DNA from: a virus
Reading direction: 5' to 3' (one strand)
Virus record (IMG/VR): IMGVR_UViG_3300031963_000020
Coordinates: 1-64,000 of that record
DNA: 64,000 bases
Shown: piece after piece, positions 1-7,823 of the stretch
Position numbering within the stretch: the stretch's first letter is position 1
How the letters are laid out: every line of letters begins with the position of its first letter
Notes under the pieces: model-generated
Databases searched by the model: none
What the model was told of the DNA's origin: nothing
What the model saw: only the letters and a program-made list of their open reading frames with translations
Translations under genes and position numbers: made by a program

Positions 1-158
1 ATATCGTAACTGGTGTTATGGGTATGCCATTAGAAATTCACGAATTTGTGTATAACTCATTTATGATTATTACACTTGGTTCGTTTGGTATTGCTGGATT
101 AGAAAAGTTTTCACCAACCGCAGTCAAACAAGCAAATGCTGGTGAAGGAGAAGGGTAA
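1..158 (+). CDS. Membrane protein, 5'-truncated (possible holin)
   Basis: Only the C-terminal 51 residues are present; the start lies before the window. The reading frame begins at base 3 and ends at TAA 156-158, overlapping the next ATG by one base. It contains one hydrophobic stretch (VYNSFMIITLGSFGIAGL) followed by a polar, Gly/Glu-rich tail. Its position ahead of a CsgG-like protein, a lipase and an amidase fits a lysis-associated membrane protein such as a holin, but this is inference from context; the fragment alone identifies no family. Confidence 0.5.
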   Translation, partial: IVTGVMGMPLEIHEFVYNSFMIITLGSFGIAGLEKFSPTAVKQANAGEGEG

Positions 159-868
159 TGAAAAAACTATTAGTGTTACTATTAGTTCCAACACTTCTTT
201 CGGCACAAGTTGTTGGGTCAACTAAAACCGAAGAGTATCGTGCATCATTTGAAAAAAAGATCAATATTGATTCATTGCTGGATTACAATGGACCAAAAAT
301 TCCTATTCAATTGTTGAACATTGGTATCAACGAAGAAGTGTTTGCAATGTATCCAGAACTCAAAGACAAGCGTGTTGGTCTTGGGGTTACCAATATCGTT
401 GTAGAATACTTGGAAGAAACTAATCGTTTTACCTTTACCGAAGATAAGACAGAAATTAAAAACAGAATGGTAAAACAATTTCAAGCGTCCCAATCTGGAT
501 TTACTGAAAACAAATTAGATGGTCGTGGTAAAATTAAATTAGCAGAATATTTTGTATATATTGAAGTGTATGATTTTTCAGTAAGTGAAGATGAAACCAT
601 CAATCTCAAAGATGGTGTCAAGAACAAAGTGGTCACTCGTTTAGGTTTACAAGTAAAGTTTGTGGACGCAGAAACTGGTGAATACTTTACTGGTTCTGGT
701 CTTGGTGAAGCAAAAACAATTCGTGAATTGACTCTAATGAACGACGATAACTTTGGTGAAATAAAGTTCAATCAAAGTACTATTGGTACAACCACCAAGA
801 AGGCATTAGAAGATGCATCGGCAAAAATTGTAACCAGAATGGTTCGTAAAGGGTTGTTTAAGAAATAA
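158..868 (+). CDS. CsgG-like secreted/outer-membrane protein
   Basis: 236 residues with an N-terminal signal peptide (MKKLLVLLLVPTLLSAQ) and no clear lipobox cysteine. The middle and C-terminal parts follow the CsgG/HfaB pattern: a helix leading to NRFTF (about residue 90), a GRGKIKLAEYFVYIEVYDF strand region, then VKFVDAETGEYF, the family's 'D.kTGe' strand, and a C-terminal helix ending in TRMVRK. CsgG forms the outer-membrane curli export pore in bacteria; homologues occur in marine T4-like phages, where their role is not settled. It is translationally coupled to the next gene (TAATG overlap), so the pair may act together at the outer membrane, perhaps in lysis or release. Confidence 0.65.
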   Translation: MKKLLVLLLVPTLLSAQVVGSTKTEEYRASFEKKINIDSLLDYNGPKIPIQLLNIGINEEVFAMYPELKDKRVGLGVTNIVVEYLEETNRFTFTEDKTEIKNRMVKQFQASQSGFTENKLDGRGKIKLAEYFVYIEVYDFSVSEDETINLKDGVKNKVVTRLGLQVKFVDAETGEYFTGSGLGEAKTIRELTLMNDDNFGEIKFNQSTIGTTTKKALEDASAKIVTRMVRKGLFKK

Positions 869-2292
869 TGCGACACATCAAGAAAGCAGTTATACTATTA
901 TTATTTATAGCATCAAGCTGTGGTAAAGCACAAGTTGTAGTACAAACTTGGGTTGACCCGTGTACGAATACAGTTCAAACGGCAACATTTCCTATTAATG
1001 GGCCTGGTGTACTGATTTCGTATCGTGGTCAATCCAAGATTTTTACTGCGGCACAAGCACAAGCAGGTGAACTATTAACATGGATTAATCAAGTTACTGT
1101 TAATATTCCGTGTCCCGTAGTGAATAATCCAGTTGTGACACAAACAACAACGACAGTAGCAACCCAAGCTGCAACACAGGCGGCGTCCGCTGCGGCAAGT
1201 GCTGCGGCATCAGCAGCCGCAAGTGCCGCAGCTTCTTCAGCGGCATCTTCAGCAGCAGGTAGTGCGGCAAATTCGGCAGCAAATAGTGCAGCAAGTTCTG
1301 CTGCAACGTCAGCGGCGGCGTCTACACCACCCCCAACACCACCACCCGCTCCTGCAGCACCTGCGGCACCAGCTGCACCCGCACCATCTAGTAGTTCGTC
1401 CTCTACTCCTGCTCCTTCTAGTTCATCGTCAGAACCAGCACCCACATCAAGTGGTGGTGGTGGAGAACCCGCGGCAGAATCTAAACCCGCAGAAGCTAAA
1501 GCCGAGGCTAAGTCAGAATCTTCATCGGAATCTAAATCGGAATCAAAGTCAGAAGAAAGTAAATCTGAATCTAAGTCTGAAGAAAAGTCTGAAGAGAAGA
1601 AGGACGAAAAGAAAGAAGAAAAGAAAAAGGGTGGTGAAAATGTTAATCCTTTATTGGTAGCATCCGATTTAACAACCGGTCAAAATCCAGATGGTAGTTT
1701 GACCGCAATGTTGACCACGGGTGTTTCTCAATCTTCATTAGCAGGTGATAAGAGTTATGGGGTCACTGGTATTCTTTGGTTGACATTTGACCAAGGAGCT
1801 ATCAACGCATCCTATTCTAAGATGAAGTTTGATAAAGGTAAATTAAAACATATTATGTCATATGCCAACACCGCAGCATATCTAAAAGGAACGTGGATGA
1901 ATATGACTGGTGTAACGTGGGTCAAACCCGACCCTAAGTGGGGAATTGTTGGTGTAAGTGGAAACGTTATTATCTTGGCAATTCCAGACAAAATGGAAAA
2001 GAAAACAGCAATTAGTTACGCAACGTCATTTGCAGCATTCTGGATGCACAATCCAATTCAGCTAAATGAACGTGCCACACTATCTCCACAGATATTTATT
2101 CTGGGTTCACCAGTATCATATAATGATATGACCAAGTTTACCTTTAGTGATCAGTTAAGTGCTATGGTCGGTAACTCGGTTGATTACAAAATTACCAAAA
2201 GATTTGGTCTAACGGGTGCACATCGTGTAATGGTCCCATCAACAGGCAAGCCGTTACATTTCTTACTTATCGGTTCACGAGTAACACTATAG
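868..2292 (+). CDS. Ala/Ser-rich lipoprotein with C-terminal beta-rich domain
   Basis: 474 residues. The first 22 residues look like a lipoprotein signal (hydrophobic stretch ending in IASSC). After a short domain with paired cysteines (CTNTV, IPCPV), residues about 95-150 are Ala/Ser low complexity, about 150-200 Pro/Ala/Ser linkers, and about 205-255 Lys/Ser/Glu repeats. The last 220 residues are beta-strand-like, with many aromatic and Gly residues, and end in LLIGSRVTL, reminiscent of outer-membrane barrel ends. I recognise no family. The linker suggests a periplasm-spanning tether between an anchored N-terminus and an outer-membrane C-terminal domain (inference). It directly follows and overlaps the CsgG-like gene. 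Confidence 0.6.
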   Translation: MRHIKKAVILLLFIASSCGKAQVVVQTWVDPCTNTVQTATFPINGPGVLISYRGQSKIFTAAQAQAGELLTWINQVTVNIPCPVVNNPVVTQTTTTVATQAATQAASAAASAAASAAASAAASSAASSAAGSAANSAANSAASSAATSAAASTPPPTPPPAPAAPAAPAAPAPSSSSSSTPAPSSSSSEPAPTSSGGGGEPAAESKPAEAKAEAKSESSSESKSESKSEESKSESKSEEKSEEKKDEKKEEKKKGGENVNPLLVASDLTTGQNPDGSLTAMLTTGVSQSSLAGDKSYGVTGILWLTFDQGAINASYSKMKFDKGKLKHIMSYANTAAYLKGTWMNMTGVTWVKPDPKWGIVGVSGNVIILAIPDKMEKKTAISYATSFAAFWMHNPIQLNERATLSPQIFILGSPVSYNDMTKFTFSDQLSAMVGNSVDYKITKRFGLTGAHRVMVPSTGKPLHFLLIGSRVTL

Positions 2293-2300
2293 GAGTAGTT

Positions 2301-3074
2301 ATGATTAAGAATTTAAGTTTTGCAGAACAAAGTGCATTATTTGCACGCTTTAGTAATTTAGCATATGAAAAACCAGAAGATGCAAAGAAGTTATTTGTTA
2401 AAGCTGGGTTTGATGGTGTAACGTATTATGGTAATGATGGTAGTAATGCATATGTAGTAGAAAGTAAAGATGATGTAGTAGTCATTTGTCGTGGAACCGA
2501 AGTGAAGGAATGGAATGATATTAAGGCTGACCTCAGTATTGCATTAACACCATCACGCACTGGTATTGGTCGTGTACATCGTGGGTTCCGTACATATACG
2601 GACAAGATATGGGAACCAATTAAAATACATATTAGTCCAATCAAGAACAAAGATATTTGGTTTACTGGACATAGTTTAGGTGCGGCAATGGCAACCTTAA
2701 TGGCTCGTCGTTGTGTATTAGATATTAGTATGAGAGTTCCTACCTTATTTACTTATGGTAGTCCACGTGTTGGTGACCGTGATTACATTGATGAATTCAA
2801 CGGACACATCACACATCATCGTTGGGTCAATGATGGTGATATTGTAACCAAAGTTCCATTTGCTCCACTTTATTATCATTGCGGTACTATGCATCATATT
2901 AGTAAAGATGGTAAGGTAACCGTAGAATACGATAGAAAAATTAGTTGGGCTCGCGTTTTATCATTGCTTCTTCCACACGGTATCTTTAAGCTGATTGCGG
3001 GAGACGCACAGGACCACTCATCAGTAGGATACACAGAAAAATTATTATTTTGGTCAATTAACGATATAAAGTAA
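2301..3074 (+). CDS. Lipase class 3 family hydrolase
   Basis: 257 residues with the alpha/beta-hydrolase nucleophile elbow GHSLG (Ser125) followed by AAMATLMA. The class 3 (fungal-type) lipase features follow in order: VICRGTEV strand and oxyanion loop, VHRGF, the serine elbow, TYGSPRVGD, then WVNDGDIVTKVP with the likely catalytic Asp180, and DHSS with the likely catalytic His239. The expected reaction is hydrolysis of lipid esters, plausibly phospholipids. A GGAG-type ribosome binding site (taggagtagtt) precedes the ATG. No signal peptide is visible, so access to membrane lipid would be from the cytoplasm or after holin action. Position between envelope proteins and an endolysin suggests a part in membrane disruption (inference). 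Confidence 0.85.
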   Translation: MIKNLSFAEQSALFARFSNLAYEKPEDAKKLFVKAGFDGVTYYGNDGSNAYVVESKDDVVVICRGTEVKEWNDIKADLSIALTPSRTGIGRVHRGFRTYTDKIWEPIKIHISPIKNKDIWFTGHSLGAAMATLMARRCVLDISMRVPTLFTYGSPRVGDRDYIDEFNGHITHHRWVNDGDIVTKVPFAPLYYHCGTMHHISKDGKVTVEYDRKISWARVLSLLLPHGIFKLIAGDAQDHSSVGYTEKLLFWSINDIK

Positions 3075-3083
3075 TATTTATTA
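3074..3083 (+). promoter_or_regulatory. AT-rich ATATTTATTA element, late-promoter-like
   Basis: A variant of the ATATTTATAT element that recurs between genes in this window. It lies about 67 bases before the amidase start. Assigned only by similarity to the other copies. Confidence 0.3.
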
Positions 3084-3103
3084 TTAGTTGTTAAAGACGG
3101 GGG

Positions 3104-3132
3104 TTGACTTTTGTTGACCTCCGTTTTACTTT
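3104..3132 (+). promoter_or_regulatory. Possible sigma70-type promoter for the endolysin
   Basis: TTGACT (3104-3109), a 17-base spacer and TACTTT (3127-3132). Transcription would start just before the aggagg ribosome binding site of the amidase gene, leaving a very short leader, so confidence is modest. Confidence 0.35.
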
Positions 3133-3149
3133 TGTATAGGAGGGGTAGT

Positions 3150-3662
3150 ATGTTTAAACCTTTTATTATGTTAGTTGCGATGATGTCGTTCCAGCAACTA
3201 AAGATTAATAAGATGCCACTTCCACCACGAGGGATACGAGATAGCACGCAAAACTATATCGTGATACACAATGATGGTACTAATATGACTGCAAGACAAA
3301 CGCACGGTGTATTACGCAGACGTAGATTGTCGTATCATTACTTTGTGGCACGTGACGGAAAGATATATGAATATGTAAATCCAAAGTATATTGCTCGTCA
3401 CGCTGGGATATCGTTGTTCGATGGTATTAAACTCTGGAACAACTTTAGTATTGGTATCTGTTTACAAGGTATGAATGGATTGATGTATAGCGACCAACAA
3501 TATGAAAGTTTGAGTAAGTTAGTACAACAACTTCACAATAGATACCCAGATAGTAAGACACGACCGATACTGACACATGCACAAGTTGCGTTTCCATTTG
3601 GTCGTAAGAAAGACCCTGGTGAAACGTTCGATTTAACAAGAATAAAACTTGATAGTATTTAA
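3150..3662 (+). CDS. N-acetylmuramoyl-L-alanine amidase (endolysin)
   Basis: 170 residues from the ATG at 3150, chosen because AGGAGGGG lies 5-12 bases upstream; an upstream in-frame start at 3111 has no such site. The Amidase_2/PGRP fold is visible: YIVIHND (Zn ligand His40), SYHYFVARDGKIYEYV, ARHAG, SIGICLQG, ILTHAQVA (Zn ligand His143) and KKDPG (third ligand Asp155, as in AmpD rather than the Cys of T7 lysozyme). The enzyme would cut the amide bond between muramic acid and the stem peptide. Residues 1-14 are hydrophobic (FKPFIMLVAMMSF) and may act as a signal or signal-anchor, allowing export. Sited with the lipase, it is the best endolysin candidate here. Confidence 0.85.
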   Translation: MFKPFIMLVAMMSFQQLKINKMPLPPRGIRDSTQNYIVIHNDGTNMTARQTHGVLRRRRLSYHYFVARDGKIYEYVNPKYIARHAGISLFDGIKLWNNFSIGICLQGMNGLMYSDQQYESLSKLVQQLHNRYPDSKTRPILTHAQVAFPFGRKKDPGETFDLTRIKLDSI

Positions 3663-3677
3663 ACGAGGATAAAGGTT

Positions 3678-4691
3678 ATGATTAGATACGCTGATGTAAT
3701 TGTAGATTTACAGGCGGGTGATACTGGTAAGGGGAAAGTTGCCCATGCACTCGCTAACAACTATGATTTAATCCTTCGATATAATGGTGGTTCTAACGCA
3801 GGTCACACAGTCTATCACCATGGAAAGAAGGTTGTGACGCATCTTGTTCCTATTGGTGTGTTGTTTGGTATTCCAAGTGTGATTGGATTTGGATGTGTTG
3901 TGAATCTTAAAAAGTTAGAAGAAGAAATTAAAGATTTAAATAAAGCAGGATTCAACACCGATGGGCTAATATTTGTTGATGAACGATGCCACCTGGTATT
4001 AGATAAACATATTGAAGAAGATAGTTCCGATAGTAAAATTGGAACCACTCGACAAGGAATTGGTCCAACCTATCGTGATAAGTATAACCGCACAGGTATG
4101 CGGATGAAGGATTTGGGTATCCAACCTTCTTCACTATTCTCTGTTATTGATACTTATGAGTTATTCCATAACAAGCATAACGACTGGCGTATCTTATGTG
4201 AAGGTGCACAGGGATTTCAAATTGATGTTGATTGGGGTGATTACCCATACGTGACCAGCTCGCATTGCACGATTGGGTCAGCGGTTCTGAATGGAATTCC
4301 TCCACAAAAAATACAGAAGGTTATTGGGACGATGAAAGCGTATGAAACATATTCTGGTTTCAAGACTACATTTCAAGATGAGAACGACCCGATATTACAG
4401 AAGATACAAGAAGTAGGTGGTGAGGTAGGCGCAACCACAGGTCGTAAACGTAAGGTTCGTTGGTTGGATTTAGATGGTGTCATTAAAGCAATCAATATCA
4501 ATGGTGTGACAGACCTCATCATTAACAAAGCTGATATTTTAGAGCAGGTTGGTGTGTTTCGTTATGTGTATGAAGGTGAGTTGCGTGAATGTAATACACT
4601 AAATCAAATGATATCAGAGGTACGGAATATATTGTATGACGTTACCCAAGTAAAAAATATTGTTTGGTCAATGACGCCTAATGGGATCTAA
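3678..4691 (+). CDS. purA: Adenylosuccinate synthetase family (PurA-like)
   Basis: 337 residues, shorter than bacterial PurA (about 430). The GTP/IMP site motifs are intact: AGDTGKGK (catalytic Asp15), YNGGSNAGHT (catalytic His43), GTTRQGIGPTYRDK, and GATTGRKRKVRWLD near residue 250. The family joins IMP and aspartate, using GTP, to give adenylosuccinate, the first step from IMP to AMP. Short phage homologues include PurZ, which makes 2-aminoadenine nucleotides; as I recall, PurZ replaces the catalytic Asp, whereas this protein keeps it, so ordinary PurA chemistry or a PurZ0-like enzyme is more likely. An IMPDH/GMP reductase homologue lies 25 kb away. A gagg ribosome binding site precedes the ATG. 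Confidence 0.85.
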   Translation: MIRYADVIVDLQAGDTGKGKVAHALANNYDLILRYNGGSNAGHTVYHHGKKVVTHLVPIGVLFGIPSVIGFGCVVNLKKLEEEIKDLNKAGFNTDGLIFVDERCHLVLDKHIEEDSSDSKIGTTRQGIGPTYRDKYNRTGMRMKDLGIQPSSLFSVIDTYELFHNKHNDWRILCEGAQGFQIDVDWGDYPYVTSSHCTIGSAVLNGIPPQKIQKVIGTMKAYETYSGFKTTFQDENDPILQKIQEVGGEVGATTGRKRKVRWLDLDGVIKAININGVTDLIINKADILEQVGVFRYVYEGELRECNTLNQMISEVRNILYDVTQVKNIVWSMTPNGI

Positions 4692-4711
4692 CTACTATTT
4701 ACTATAGTAGT
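4691..4711 (+). repeat. Perfect inverted repeat after purA
   Basis: ACTACTAT, a five-base loop, then ATAGTAGT: a perfect 8-bp hairpin directly after the purA stop. No T-tract follows, so an intrinsic terminator is uncertain; it may stabilise the mRNA end or mark a processing site. Confidence 0.5.
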
Positions 4712-4740
4712 ACTTGACAAAATTTTAACCGAGAGTTAAG

Positions 4741-4953
4741 ATGAAGAAGTTAGATAAGTTTGTAGTACCTGTAAATGTTATTGTTTATGGGGAAGATGCG
4801 GAGGATGCGGTATCATATGTAGAAGAAGCATTGGATGTTAGCTCGTTTATCACAGAAGATGGTCTAATCGGAGCAGAGATTATGACCGATGATGTCGAAC
4901 TTTTTGACGAGGGTTACGAAGATGATGATGCAGACTATGAGGACGAAGATTAA
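4741..4953 (+). CDS. Small acidic protein, unknown function
   Basis: 70 residues starting with MKKLDKFVVPVNVIVYGEDAEDAVSYVEEAL and ending in a run of Asp/Glu/Tyr (last 16 residues almost all acidic). A gagag site precedes the ATG. The first half could form a small beta-alpha-beta unit; the acidic tail resembles DNA-mimic or protein-interaction tails, but no family is recognised. Its 3' end overlaps the start of the next gene by 17 bases, so the two are likely co-translated. Confidence 0.6.
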   Translation: MKKLDKFVVPVNVIVYGEDAEDAVSYVEEALDVSSFITEDGLIGAEIMTDDVELFDEGYEDDDADYEDED

Positions 4954-5161
4954 TTGGTCGAATGTGAAGTTTTGGACGTTGATTGTAGGAATTGCAGCAT
5001 TCACGTTGTGGAATATGAACAACGATATAAAGTCCGCAGAGCAGTATAAAAGTATAGCGTGTCCATCACTATTCAGTATCGCACGTTCTTCTCGTGATAC
5101 CTTGATTGTGATGAAGAATGTAGATGTATGTAATGACTTTATGATGGAAAATCTAAAGTGA
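4937..5161 (+). CDS. Small single-pass membrane protein
   Basis: 74 residues from the ATG at 4937, chosen over an upstream in-frame ATG at 4889 that would lie deep in the preceding gene. One transmembrane segment (about 12-25, FWTLIVGIAAFTLW) with a positive N-terminus, followed by an outward-facing domain with two cysteines (IACPS and DVCND) that could form a disulfide. This layout is seen in phage lysis accessory or superinfection proteins, but no family is recognised. Confidence 0.55.
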   Translation: MRTKINWSNVKFWTLIVGIAAFTLWNMNNDIKSAEQYKSIACPSLFSIARSSRDTLIVMKNVDVCNDFMMENLK

Positions 5162-5168
5162 GGTTTTT

Positions 5169-5366
5169 ATGGACGCGATAGATTATGAAAAAACTGGATT
5201 TATCAAAGGTGCTAATGCACGAATGAAAAACTCTGGATATAAAGTTTTATTGGTATCCAACCCAAAAACGGACGAGGTAGATGGAAAAACTCGTGCTTGG
5301 GTTGCTATGGAGTTTGACACGCATGTTAGATATTTAGCTATAATGGATGATTTAGAATTAATTTAA
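5169..5366 (+). CDS. Conserved-looking small protein, unknown function
   Basis: 65 residues, soluble, with a good gagg site ahead of the ATG. The composition is that of a small alpha/beta protein (YKVLLVSNPKTDEVDG, AWVAMEF, RYLAIMDDLELI). No motif is recognised. It sits in a run of short early-type phage genes, eight bases after the upstream stop. Confidence 0.55.
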   Translation: MDAIDYEKTGFIKGANARMKNSGYKVLLVSNPKTDEVDGKTRAWVAMEFDTHVRYLAIMDDLELI

Positions 5367-5397
5367 TTGGTTATGTCCACTAATAATCAGTTGTAGT

Positions 5398-5601
5398 ATG
5401 AAACATAAAGCAGCAATCAATATAGTAATTACAATTGTGTTTATGTTGGGTGTATTGGTTGGAACACTAATGCACGGACACGTAATGTGGCATGATGTGG
5501 TTGCCGCAATGATTGCTGGTATTATATTCGGTGGTATTTTATTCACCCAATTTAGACTAATTATACGAAAGGTTCTGCAACTATTTACTAAGAAGAAATA
5601 A
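5398..5601 (+). CDS. Small two-pass membrane protein
   Basis: 67 residues with two hydrophobic segments (about 8-26 and 34-56), short loops containing His residues (MHGHVMWHD), and a basic C-terminal tail (KKK). Size and topology match class II holin-like or other phage inner-membrane proteins, but the sequence does not identify a family. Its stop overlaps the start of the next gene by one base (TAATG). Confidence 0.5.
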   Translation: MKHKAAINIVITIVFMLGVLVGTLMHGHVMWHDVVAAMIAGIIFGGILFTQFRLIIRKVLQLFTKKK

Positions 5602-5930
5602 TGGCAGATCCAACTATACTTTCACCAGAAGCCACAACCGCAGGTGTAGCAGCGATTGTTGGTGGTGTCGTTCTAAAACTGATAGAAAAACTATGGTTAA
5701 GTAAAACTGTAGTTGATGAACATGCTGTTCTTCGCAAGGAACTTCGTGAAGAGCTTGACGCAGTAAAGGATGAAATTGCGTGTCTCCGTGAAGAGGTTGA
5801 CGAATGGCGTGAGAAGTATTATAGTCAAGTAGAAACAACAAACGAATTATTGTTTGAGGTCAGTGTATTAAAAACTCGTCTACGCAAATATGAATCAGAT
5901 TCAGGCGAGTTTTCTAAAGATGATTTCTAA
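5601..5930 (+). CDS. Membrane-anchored coiled-coil protein
   Basis: 109 residues: a small hydrophobic N-terminal segment (GVAAIVGGVVLKLIEKLWL, about 15-33) then a long heptad-like, charged helix (residues 40-100). The arrangement is seen in phage i-spanins and tail-chaperone-like proteins. Overlap with the preceding two-pass membrane protein suggests that the two cooperate in the membrane. Function not assigned. Confidence 0.5.
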   Translation: MADPTILSPEATTAGVAAIVGGVVLKLIEKLWLSKTVVDEHAVLRKELREELDAVKDEIACLREEVDEWREKYYSQVETTNELLFEVSVLKTRLRKYESDSGEFSKDDF

Positions 5931-6234
5931 GGTATACACTGTGACTGTGGTTGACCTCCGTAATCTCTTACCTTTAGGGATACGACGAACACCACTTATA
6001 TGTACAGAACTTGAAGATGCAATATACGCAGTAAAAAACAATATGCAGGATTTGGCGGACGGGGCAACATATCAGTATGCAGTTGTCGAACAAACTATAT
6101 TGAATGTAGTTCGTCCTAACATCGAAGGTAGTGGAACCAGACTTTGGTACAAGTATAACTCAGTAATAGATGAGTTTGAACCATGCGATGTACCTATCGC
6201 ACTTCGTAATCAAACTGGGTTCGGTATCGGATAA
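5920..6234 (+). CDS. Hypothetical protein
   Basis: 104 residues if started at the ATG at 5920, which overlaps the upstream gene by 11 bases; an earlier ATG at 5890 would extend it but overlap more. It looks like a soluble mixed alpha/beta protein (VYTVTVVDLRNLLPLGIRR, DAIYAVKNNMQDLADG, YQYAVVEQTILNVVRP). No family recognised. Confidence 0.5.
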   Translation: MISKVYTVTVVDLRNLLPLGIRRTPLICTELEDAIYAVKNNMQDLADGATYQYAVVEQTILNVVRPNIEGSGTRLWYKYNSVIDEFEPCDVPIALRNQTGFGIG

Positions 6235-6247
6235 CTAAGAGGTGTAT

Positions 6248-6709
6248 GTGAGTAATTTTATATTAGGTTTATTGGCAGGTGCGTTTGTAATTGGAACAAC
6301 CACAACAATTATATTGATGGTTAAAGCAGTCGCTATATTAGCAGAGACACTAACCATTATTAAAACCATCTATATAGAAGGGAATAAAACACAGCAGATG
6401 GTTCAAGCTACTATGGAAGCATCAGAGAACTTTGTTGATGCATTGAACTCCGCAACCGTAGAAATGGAAAAGCAGCAGCAACAACAGATGCAACAGCAAG
6501 GATTTTTCCAAGTGTTTAAGACACAAGATGGTAAGCACATAGCACCATCCTTCGAAAAACTAATAGAGAAAATGAAAAACGATCCTGACTATCGTAAGAT
6601 AAGTGAAAAGGATATGGATGAACTTCGTCGTTTATTTGAAGATAATTCAAACGATGAAGAAGATGATAGTGATGAACCACAAGAACCCTGGAAAGGGGAG
6701 GATAAATGA
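6248..6709 (+). CDS. Membrane-anchored Gln-rich coiled-coil protein
   Basis: 153 residues from the GTG at 6248, preferred over GTG 6242 because AGAGG at 6238-6242 is correctly spaced. One transmembrane segment (about 3-27), then a helical region with a Gln/Met cluster (KQQQQQMQQQG), and a strongly acidic C-terminus. No enzyme motif. The stop overlaps the next start (ATGA at 6706). Confidence 0.5.
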   Translation: MSNFILGLLAGAFVIGTTTTIILMVKAVAILAETLTIIKTIYIEGNKTQQMVQATMEASENFVDALNSATVEMEKQQQQQMQQQGFFQVFKTQDGKHIAPSFEKLIEKMKNDPDYRKISEKDMDELRRLFEDNSNDEEDDSDEPQEPWKGEDK

Positions 6710-6876
6710 TACCTTCTGATAAAGAAATCGAAAGGTTGGTCAAGAAATTAAGTGGAAAACATCCACCAAAGCAACAAAAAATAAAGATGGAAAAAGAGGA
6801 ACACGATGAGGAAATTCGTCGTGCATCAGCAGACGATATTTTTCGTGAAATGAAGAAGCTGCCGTTTTCTGGCTGA
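6706..6876 (+). CDS. Small charged protein
   Basis: 56 residues, ATGA-overlapping the upstream gene and preceded by ggggaggata. Highly charged and helical (KEIERLVKKLSGKHPP, then EEHDEEIRRASADDIFREMKK). No motif recognised. The overlap and strong ribosome binding site support it being real. Confidence 0.5.
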   Translation: MIPSDKEIERLVKKLSGKHPPKQQKIKMEKEEHDEEIRRASADDIFREMKKLPFSG

Positions 6877-7033
6877 ACCTCACTACATATAATACACATC
6901 CCGCATGAGCTCGTGTGGGCAATCAAATACAATTTAAAAACTGCATACTAAGTTTTTAGGGGCTTTCTCCTGCCCGCACGTGCATTATAAGAAAGAAAAG
7001 AAAAAGAAGCAAAAAGAAAAGAAAGAAAAAAAT
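6877..7033 (+). other. Noncoding gap with two short hairpins
   Basis: Between two small genes. It holds a hairpin CCCGCA...TGTGGG (about 6900-6919) and an AT-rich hairpin AAAAACT...AGTTTTT (about 6936-6957), which could end transcription of the upstream operon. It then runs into a purine-rich stretch of A/G. No gene is supported here. Confidence 0.35.
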
Positions 7034-7393
7034 ATGAATAAAGAAAAAGCTAAAGAAATAATAAAACCAGGATGGCATAAGCTAATAGATAAAGCTTATG
7101 CTATAACTGATATACTATCATTTGCGCAAATAGTAGATGTTAGTACGAATCATTCTATGCTGCAAATTCATTTCACTTCAGCCCTTGACAAGTCACAGCA
7201 GTACGTGTTAGATTGTATCTCATACAAGATAGAAAGAGAATCGGCAAAGATATGTGAAGAATGTGGACTGAATGGTTTTAGAAGAAAAGATATACCGCAT
7301 TCACCTTGTTTATGTACAGCGTGTTATACTATTCAGTATAATGAAAAGATGGAGTCCGTGTCACCACAGGTGACGAATCAAGAACCTCAATAA
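7034..7393 (+). CDS. Small zinc-ribbon-like protein
   Basis: 119 residues from ATG 7034; a GTG at 6980 would add a Lys-rich extension translated from the purine tract. Neither start has a convincing ribosome binding site. The C-terminal half has two cysteine pairs, ICEECG and CLCTAC, separated by about 17 residues, consistent with a zinc ribbon. The N-terminal part (PGWHKLIDKAYAITDILSFA) is helical. No family is recognised. Confidence 0.5.
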   Translation: MNKEKAKEIIKPGWHKLIDKAYAITDILSFAQIVDVSTNHSMLQIHFTSALDKSQQYVLDCISYKIERESAKICEECGLNGFRRKDIPHSPCLCTACYTIQYNEKMESVSPQVTNQEPQ

Positions 7394-7403
7394 CGAGGTA
7401 TAT

Positions 7404-7655
7404 ATGTTCTACACAGCAGAAGATGTACAACCCGCAGTAAACGCAGCAGTTAAGATGTTTGGTCGTCAGGGACGTATGGACACAGGAAAGAATGTTTTCT
7501 ACAATGTGTCTGTATTCACCAGAGAGTACGGCAAGTTGTGGTACGGAGACATCAGTAAAGATGGAATTGAGGAAAAGCTTAAGATGCTTTCAGCCTCCAT
7601 CAATATGAATGTCTCGTTGGTAGATGAACATTTCGAAATCATCTCTACTAACTAA
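7404..7655 (+). CDS. Hypothetical protein
   Basis: 83 residues with an acgagg site upstream and spacing of 10 bases from the preceding stop. A small alpha/beta protein (VFYNVSVFTREYGKLWYGDIS, EEKLKMLSASINMNVSLVD). No family recognised. It is the last gene before a long leader and promoter region. Confidence 0.5.
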   Translation: MFYTAEDVQPAVNAAVKMFGRQGRMDTGKNVFYNVSVFTREYGKLWYGDISKDGIEEKLKMLSASINMNVSLVDEHFEIISTN

Positions 7656-7690
7656 AAAATATTTAATATCCAACAATCTTTTCAAGGGTA

Positions 7691-7719
7691 TTGACAACGT
7701 GGTGAAGATGTTGTATGTT
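7691..7719 (+). promoter_or_regulatory. sigma70-type promoter ahead of the GC-rich gene
   Basis: TTGACA (7691-7696), 17-base spacer, TATGTT (7714-7719). It would give a leader of nearly 100 bases before the ATG at 7824, with its own aaagagg ribosome binding site. The gene that follows has codon use typical of high expression and its own terminator, so a strong stand-alone promoter makes sense. Confidence 0.6.
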
Positions 7720-7823
7720 TAACGTGTACTGAGTGAGACAGTTCCGAAGCCCACGCACTATGGCGATGACGCTCGAACAAATATCGGATATCTTACAAAA
7801 CTTTTTATAAAGAGGTTATTTTT

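Noticed and set aside
1089-1445. 118-codon Ala/Gly-rich open frame on the - strand
   Set aside because: It is a by-product of the GC-rich Ala/Ser repeats of the lipoprotein gene; no start signal.
3678-4691. PurZ (2-aminoadenine synthesis)
   Set aside because: The catalytic Asp and His of PurA are both kept, and no MazZ partner is seen. The short length keeps a PurZ0-like role open, so this is a weak rejection.
4714-4742. TTGACA as a promoter for the gene at 4741
   Set aside because: With a 17-base spacer the -10 would overlap the start codon, leaving no leader.
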